A stretch of 9,105 nucleotides of DNA from Planctomycetota bacterium (GTDB lineage: Bacteria > Planctomycetota > GCA-002687715 > DRQF01), in NCBI GenBank assembly GCA_015485455.1, contig WFTN01000001.1:1-9105 (forward strand). The letters are read 5' to 3'. The notes below the pieces were generated by a model. That model saw only the letters and a list, made by a program, of their open reading frames with translations. It was not told the origin of the DNA and did no database searches. Position numbers and translations under genes: made by a program. Shown piece by piece: positions 4,870 through 9,105 of the stretch (position 1 is the stretch's first letter; each line of letters begins with the position of its first letter).

Positions 4870-6600
4870 ATGTCTAAGACTCGATTTATCTGCACTATCG
4901 GCCCCAAAACCGCTACCAAGTCCTGGCTGGACAAACTCGCCAACGCTGGCATGAACATCGCCCGGGTCAACGGGGCTCATGGCTCACTTGAAGACGTCAA
5001 GAAAATGGTGGCTGGGCTCAAAAAGGATCTCCCCAAAGGGGTTGAGATTCTCCTCGACCTCCCAGGCAACAAAATCCGAACCGACAACATAGCCAAGCCG
5101 ATCATGCTCAAAAAAGGCGAGGCATTTGTTCTCAAACCAGACAACTTGACTTACCGCCCCCTCTACAAGAGCCTTAAAGCGGGAGACCAGATTTCCGCCG
5201 CCGATGGCAGCATCAAGCTCGAAGTCGCGGCCATCAAGGGTGAAGACATTCATACCGTTGTTCATGTCGGTGGCCCTTTGGCGACTCGCAAGGGCATCAA
5301 CATCCGTGGCATCCACGGTGAGATCCCCTTCGACTTCGAAAGAGACATCGACCTTCTCAATATCGCCATTGAAGCCAAGATCGACTATGTCGGTTTGTCC
5401 TTCGTCCGCAACGTTGAGCAAGTGCGCCGTATTCAGTCTCAATTGGTTGGCACTCAGATCCAAGTGATCGCCAAGGTCGAAACCGCAGAAGCTGTGGTGA
5501 AGGTCGACCAGATCTTGAGTGACGCCGCCATGATCATGATTGATCGAGGAGATTTAGAAGCTGAGATCGGCAAAGAAAACGTGCCACTCACCCAAAAAAT
5601 GGTGCTCAAGAAAGCTGCAGACTACAAAGTCCCCGTCATCATTGCCTCCCAATTCTTGACCTCCATGCTCGACAAACCCCTGCCCTTCATGGCGGAGGTC
5701 TCCGATGTGGCCAACGCCGTTTTAGACGGGGCTAACATCTTGATGCTCTCAGAAGAAACTGCCATTGGCGACTACCCTGAAGAATGTATCGCCACCATGT
5801 CCAAGGTTGCCCGCACTGTGGAAGAGAGCCTGGCCCGGGACTTTGAAGCCGTCATCATGGCGGCAGGACCTTCTACAGGTTTCGGCTCCTTGACCAAGAA
5901 CAAGCACAAGTGCATGTTGGACGTCGGAGGCACAACCATCATCAACCATGTGATGGAAAACTTGCTGTTGTCGGGAATCAGCTCTGAGAAAGTCACCATC
6001 GTCACCGGCCACAACAACCGGCAAATTGAACACTACATGGCCTCCGACATTTACGACGGTCAGTTCGTTTACAACCCTTGGTATCAAACCACCAGTATGG
6101 CGGTTTCCTTGTGGTTAGCGCAAAAGCGCGACACCAACCTCATCTTATGCTACGGCGACATCATCTTTGACCCCTCTATCTTAGAAGACCTCATCGCCAC
6201 CGAAGGCGACATCGTCTTGGCTATCGACAATCGCAAAGACTTCGATGCTGAAGACGAAAAAGTAATCGTGAAAAAAGGGAAAGTCGTCAAAGCTTCCAAG
6301 GACATCCCAGACGACAAGGCCAACGGCGAATTCATCGGTTTGGCTAAAATCTCTCGCCGGGGCGCCCGTCACCTTTGGGATCAATTGGGCAAGATGGTGC
6401 GCGAAGAAAACATGCTTTGCTTCCTGAGCGAAGTGTTTGAACAAATCGCTGACAGCGGATTCGACATCAACACCTGCATGACCAATGGCCGAGCCTGGAA
6501 CGACAACGACAACTTGATCGACTTAGGTATCTCCCGCGAGAAGATTTATCCTCGCATTCGTGAAGACCGCGTAACCAACAAAGTAGAAGCCAAAAAATGA
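4870..6600 (+). CDS. Pyruvate kinase-like catalytic domain fused to a nucleotidyltransferase domain
   Basis: The product has 576 residues. Residues 1-320 are a pyruvate kinase barrel with its inserted B domain: CTIGP (8-12), ARVNGAHG (31-38), DLPGNKIRT (63-71), IAKVETAEAV (200-209), DRGD (225-228), ASQFLTSM (259-266) and SDVANAVLDGA (278-288). The catalytic-type residues R32, N34, D63, R70, K202, E204 and D228 remain. The usual pyruvate kinase C-terminal domain is absent. Instead residues 325-565 form a LicC/MobA-like nucleotidyltransferase, with VIMAAG (328-333), an LTKNKHKCM loop (341-349), VYNPWYQTTSM (400-410) and CYGDIIFD (427-434), D430 being the likely metal ligand. I chose the ATG at 4870 because the family begins close to MSKTRFICTIGP; the frame is open back to an ATG at 4783. 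The ribosome site (GGGAA) is weak. The stop overlaps the sat start. Whether it acts as pyruvate kinase is unknown; the altered site and fusion suggest a specialised biosynthetic role. Confidence 0.92.
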   Translation: MSKTRFICTIGPKTATKSWLDKLANAGMNIARVNGAHGSLEDVKKMVAGLKKDLPKGVEILLDLPGNKIRTDNIAKPIMLKKGEAFVLKPDNLTYRPLYKSLKAGDQISAADGSIKLEVAAIKGEDIHTVVHVGGPLATRKGINIRGIHGEIPFDFERDIDLLNIAIEAKIDYVGLSFVRNVEQVRRIQSQLVGTQIQVIAKVETAEAVVKVDQILSDAAMIMIDRGDLEAEIGKENVPLTQKMVLKKAADYKVPVIIASQFLTSMLDKPLPFMAEVSDVANAVLDGANILMLSEETAIGDYPEECIATMSKVARTVEESLARDFEAVIMAAGPSTGFGSLTKNKHKCMLDVGGTTIINHVMENLLLSGISSEKVTIVTGHNNRQIEHYMASDIYDGQFVYNPWYQTTSMAVSLWLAQKRDTNLILCYGDIIFDPSILEDLIATEGDIVLAIDNRKDFDAEDEKVIVKKGKVVKASKDIPDDKANGEFIGLAKISRRGARHLWDQLGKMVREENMLCFLSEVFEQIADSGFDINTCMTNGRAWNDNDNLIDLGISREKIYPRIREDRVTNKVEAKK

Positions 6601-7763
6601 ACGAACCACTCGGTGGCGAACTGATCGATCGCGCTTGCTCAGCCGATCAGCGCGACGAAAAACGCAACTACGCCAAGACCTTACCCAAGCTCTTAGCCGA
6701 CAAAAATGCAATCTTGGACGTGGAGAAAATTGCCAACGGCACTTTCTCACCCCTCACAGGGTTCATGGGTTCCAATGATGTGCGGGCAGTCTTGGACACC
6801 ATGCACCGGGTCGATGGCATCCCTTGGACCATCCCCATCGTCTTTCATGCGCCCAAGAGTGACACGGAATCTTTGAAAGTGGGCGACGATGCCGCCATCA
6901 TCAATGCCGCAGACGACAGCATTGCCGCTATCATCACGGTCGACGAGATCTTCACCATAGACAAGACCGATTACGCACAGAAGGTTTACGGCACAACAGA
7001 TCGGGCCCACCCTGGCGTCAACCTGATGATGAACTGGGGCGACTCCCTCATCGCTGGCTCTATCGAATTGATTGACTATGCCGAGAGCCTCATCCCTGGA
7101 GGTTACGACTTATCACCCTCCCAGGTTCGCGCTCAGTTCGCCGAAAAGGGCTGGAAACGCATCGTCGGCTTCCAAACCAGAAATTTGGGTCATCGCGCTC
7201 ACGAGCACCTGCAAAAGATCGCCCTCGAACATGCAGACGGTCTGCTCATTCATCCTTTGATTGGCTGGAAGAAAAAGGGTGACATGCAACCAGAAGTCAT
7301 TCTGGAAGGTTATGAAATCTTGACGGAGAAATACTACGTCAAGGCCAACACCATGCTCGCGGGTCTCACCACAGCCATGCGTTACGCCGGTCCTAAAGAA
7401 GCGGTCTTCCATTCTATCATTCGTAAGAACTTCGGCTGTACCCACTTCATCGTTGGACGTGATCATGCCGGTGTTGGGGACTACTACGAGAAATACGCTG
7501 GCCATAAAATCTTCGACGAGTTCGGAGATGAGTTGGGGATTACTCCCATGCGCCTACACGGTCCCTGCTGGTGCGAGACTTGTCAGTCCATCGTCACCGA
7601 ACATACTTGCCCTCACGAAGACGCTTGGCTCCAGATCAGCGGCACAGACGTCCGCGCCATGCTCTCTCGCGGCGAATGCCCTCCCCCCAGCGTCATGCGC
7701 CCAGAGATCGGCGCCTTCCTGGTCCAAAGAGCCAAAGAAGGCCGTGTCTTCTTCGAAGGTTAG
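6597..7763 (+). CDS. sat: Sulfate adenylyltransferase (ATP sulfurylase)
   Basis: The product is a 388-residue cytoplasmic enzyme that converts ATP and sulfate to adenosine 5'-phosphosulfate and pyrophosphate, the first step of sulfate activation. It is the homo-oligomeric Sat/Met3 type, not CysDN. An N-terminal PUA-like region holds IANGTFSPLTGFM (45-57). The catalytic region shows QTRNLGHRAHE (193-203), GRDHAGVGDY (287-296) and ISGTDVRAML (347-356). Residues C326, C329, C338 and H340 form a cluster like the zinc site reported in some bacterial enzymes such as that of Thermus. No APS kinase domain is fused, and no cysC or APS reductase is in the window. Its ATG overlaps the TGA of the preceding gene (ATGA) and the local ribosome site is poor, so translation is probably coupled. 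The next gene converges after 44 bases; only weak four-base stems around GGCC are seen between them, with no T tract. Confidence 0.96.
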   Translation: MNEPLGGELIDRACSADQRDEKRNYAKTLPKLLADKNAILDVEKIANGTFSPLTGFMGSNDVRAVLDTMHRVDGIPWTIPIVFHAPKSDTESLKVGDDAAIINAADDSIAAIITVDEIFTIDKTDYAQKVYGTTDRAHPGVNLMMNWGDSLIAGSIELIDYAESLIPGGYDLSPSQVRAQFAEKGWKRIVGFQTRNLGHRAHEHLQKIALEHADGLLIHPLIGWKKKGDMQPEVILEGYEILTEKYYVKANTMLAGLTTAMRYAGPKEAVFHSIIRKNFGCTHFIVGRDHAGVGDYYEKYAGHKIFDEFGDELGITPMRLHGPCWCETCQSIVTEHTCPHEDAWLQISGTDVRAMLSRGECPPPSVMRPEIGAFLVQRAKEGRVFFEG

Positions 7764-7807
7764 ATCAAATGTCGGGGGCTAGGTTTTGGCCCAAAAGAAA
7801 GGCCGGT

Positions 7808-9105
7808 TCAGCGGATGGTGAAATTCTGAAGCTGTAAGTAGCCCTGGCGGTAGCCGATCCAGACTTCGACGCGGTAGAGGCCAATGCAACGAGGGAGTTT
7901 GGCTTGGAACTTCTGAGGACTTCCGTCACAGGGAATGTTGAGAATGATAGGACTATCAACGGGAGGAAATGCTCCCGCAGGTAAGAGATCGATGCGAATG
8001 AGATTGGCGCTCTCAATGGCAGAGTCCCAAATATAGTCGATAGTGATTTCATGCTCGTTGCCATCGAAGGATAAGGGAGGCGTTCGAAAAGCACCTTCGT
8101 AGCCGAGAGCCATCAGCTCCAATGTTCCTCCTGGTTTGGCGACAAGGGGATCCCGAAGACGCTCATCAAACTCGAAGTACTTCGCCATCTCCACTGGGTT
8201 CCAAGAGCCAGACGGTGGACCTTGGTGGGCACGAACGACGTTCACTTCAAAAAGCCCTCTGGCATCTTCCACTTGATAGAAACGAGCTCCCCCTTGCTGA
8301 TTGACGATCACGCGGCCATACCAATGCCCAAGTTCGTTTGGAGCCTGAACAACAATCTCTTGTTTCCACTTTTCTTGAGGCAAGATCCCTTGGCCCAAGT
8401 CTACCTGCGTTCCGTATTCCCAGTTCGTCTTGCCATCTCTTGACCAAAGAACACGTAAGCGGCCACCCAAACCCCATGCTCCACCGGGCAAAGAACGACT
8501 GCTATTGTTGGCTAAGGCAACTGACAGGAATAAGTCTTGGTCCGCAACAACGAAACGCTCAGCGGCAGGAGCCAAGGCAACAGACTCCACTTCGATTTTT
8601 TCGCTATCAAGCAACAAACCTCGTGAAGGATGATAGCGGCCCAAGACTTCAAATTCCCGTTCTAAGGCAGGCAGGCGAAATGCACCTTCGTAGGGGCTTT
8701 GGGAGCGCAGCACCTTTTCAGCCAACTCCCCCTGCCCCGCAAGCATCAATGCCTTAATGCGCTTGAGGGTAACCTGGCGAGCGATCGCTAAACCGACAAG
8801 ATATGTCTCTGCCTCTCCAAAAGCCTCAACGGCACCTTCAAAATGCCCACTGTGGAGTAGCTCATCACCATCAACCATCAAACTGCGGGCAATTTGCAAA
8901 TGCTCAATGCGCTGCTTACCCAACCGAGGCAGAAGCTCTTTGAGCACTTCCTCATGAAAACCAGGGTCCCAACCAGCTAAGAAAAACAAAGCCACTTCAT
9001 TTTGGATCTCGATGGGAAAATCAAAGGAGATGTGACGTAAGATATCGTGCTTGATGGATTCCCGTAGGTAGCGATCAGGAATGAGTACGCGAACGACATC
9101 CAACC
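7808..9105 (-). CDS. Protein of unknown function with helical-repeat and Ig-like regions (5' end outside the window)
   Basis: I see 431 codons and no definite start; the frame is still open at the right edge, and the TTG at 9103 is only the first possible start inside the window, so the gene very likely continues. Residue numbers here count from that TTG. Residues 1-60 are mainly helical, and 66-135 look like TPR-type helical pairs (HSGHFEGAVEAFGEAETYL at 84-102, then a second pair ending near 132). Residues 165-290 look like a beta-sandwich: VALANNSSRSLPGG (195-208) and QEIVVQAPNELGHWYGRVIV (248-267) resemble the Ig-like module found in some bacterial glycan-modifying proteins. The last 110 residues are also beta-rich, with no transmembrane segment. 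YEGAFR occurs twice (138-143 and 335-340). No catalytic motif is evident. Function unknown; a surface-glycan connection is only a guess. Confidence 0.85.
   Translation of the reverse strand, partial: LDVVRVLIPDRYLRESIKHDILRHISFDFPIEIQNEVALFFLAGWDPGFHEEVLKELLPRLGKQRIEHLQIARSLMVDGDELLHSGHFEGAVEAFGEAETYLVGLAIARQVTLKRIKALMLAGQGELAEKVLRSQSPYEGAFRLPALEREFEVLGRYHPSRGLLLDSEKIEVESVALAPAAERFVVADQDLFLSVALANNSSRSLPGGAWGLGGRLRVLWSRDGKTNWEYGTQVDLGQGILPQEKWKQEIVVQAPNELGHWYGRVIVNQQGGARFYQVEDARGLFEVNVVRAHQGPPSGSWNPVEMAKYFEFDERLRDPLVAKPGGTLELMALGYEGAFRTPPLSFDGNEHEITIDYIWDSAIESANLIRIDLLPAGAFPPVDSPIILNIPCDGSPQKFQAKLPRCIGLYRVEVWIGYRQGYLQLQNFTIR

Noticed and set aside
7764..7807. Terminator between sat and the converging gene
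   Set aside because: Only four-base stems around GGCC with long loops and no T tract are present, too weak to call.
8081..8693. Repeated DNA word GCACCTTCGTA giving the two YEGAFR copies
   Set aside because: The shared DNA is only 11 bases long and the flanking residues do not align, so it is not evidence of an internal duplication.
1..9105. CRISPR arrays, insertion sequences, prophage or integration sites (including at the tRNA-Leu 3' end)
   Set aside because: No spaced direct repeats, transposase or integrase motifs, or duplicated tRNA 3' segment were found elsewhere in the window.

Overview
The window reads as ordinary bacterial chromosome, probably from a Gram-negative bacterium of moderately high G+C (judged by eye, not counted). 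Gene density is high, most starts have clear Shine-Dalgarno sequences, and the proteins are standard bacterial families. The phylum cannot be fixed from the sequence alone. A monofunctional proline dehydrogenase, a stand-alone EIIA of the fructose/nitrogen PTS type, a Met3-type ATP sulfurylase and domain-shuffled metabolic enzymes suggest an environmental, possibly uncultured or marine, lineage. No insertion sequence, phage gene, integrase or CRISPR array is visible.

Layout from left to right. The 3' part of a tRNA-Leu(UAA) gene, with no encoded CCA, lies at the left edge on the + strand. Converging on it is a two-gene minus-strand operon, trxB followed by proline dehydrogenase, with 22 bases between them. 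A 341-base divergent intergenic region follows; it carries candidate promoters for both directions and a possible 35-codon ORF. Next is a stand-alone PTS EIIA gene on the + strand. Its last 29 bases overlap, tail to tail, a large minus-strand gene whose membrane protein joins a PAP2 phosphatase domain to a PHP-type metallo-phosphoesterase domain. A second divergent intergenic region (about 280 bases, with a candidate promoter and short repeats) separates that gene from a + strand operon of two genes. The first encodes a pyruvate-kinase catalytic domain fused to a LicC/MobA-like nucleotidyltransferase in place of the usual pyruvate kinase C-terminal domain. The second, sat (ATP sulfurylase), starts inside the stop codon of the first (ATGA overlap). 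The right edge holds a minus-strand gene of unknown function, cut off at its 5' end, with helical-repeat and Ig-like regions.

The most interesting unit is the pyruvate-kinase/nucleotidyltransferase plus ATP sulfurylase pair. The ATGA overlap implies that they are made together. A PEP/pyruvate-binding barrel joined to a cytidylyltransferase-like domain recalls the PEP mutase-cytidylyltransferase fusions of phosphonate pathways, but here the barrel is of pyruvate kinase type and its potassium-site residues have changed. A route joining PEP, nucleotide activation and sulfate activation is a hypothesis, not a demonstrated function. The PAP2-PHP fusion is the second architecture worth attention: its predicted topology puts both phosphoesterase domains on the outer face of the inner membrane.
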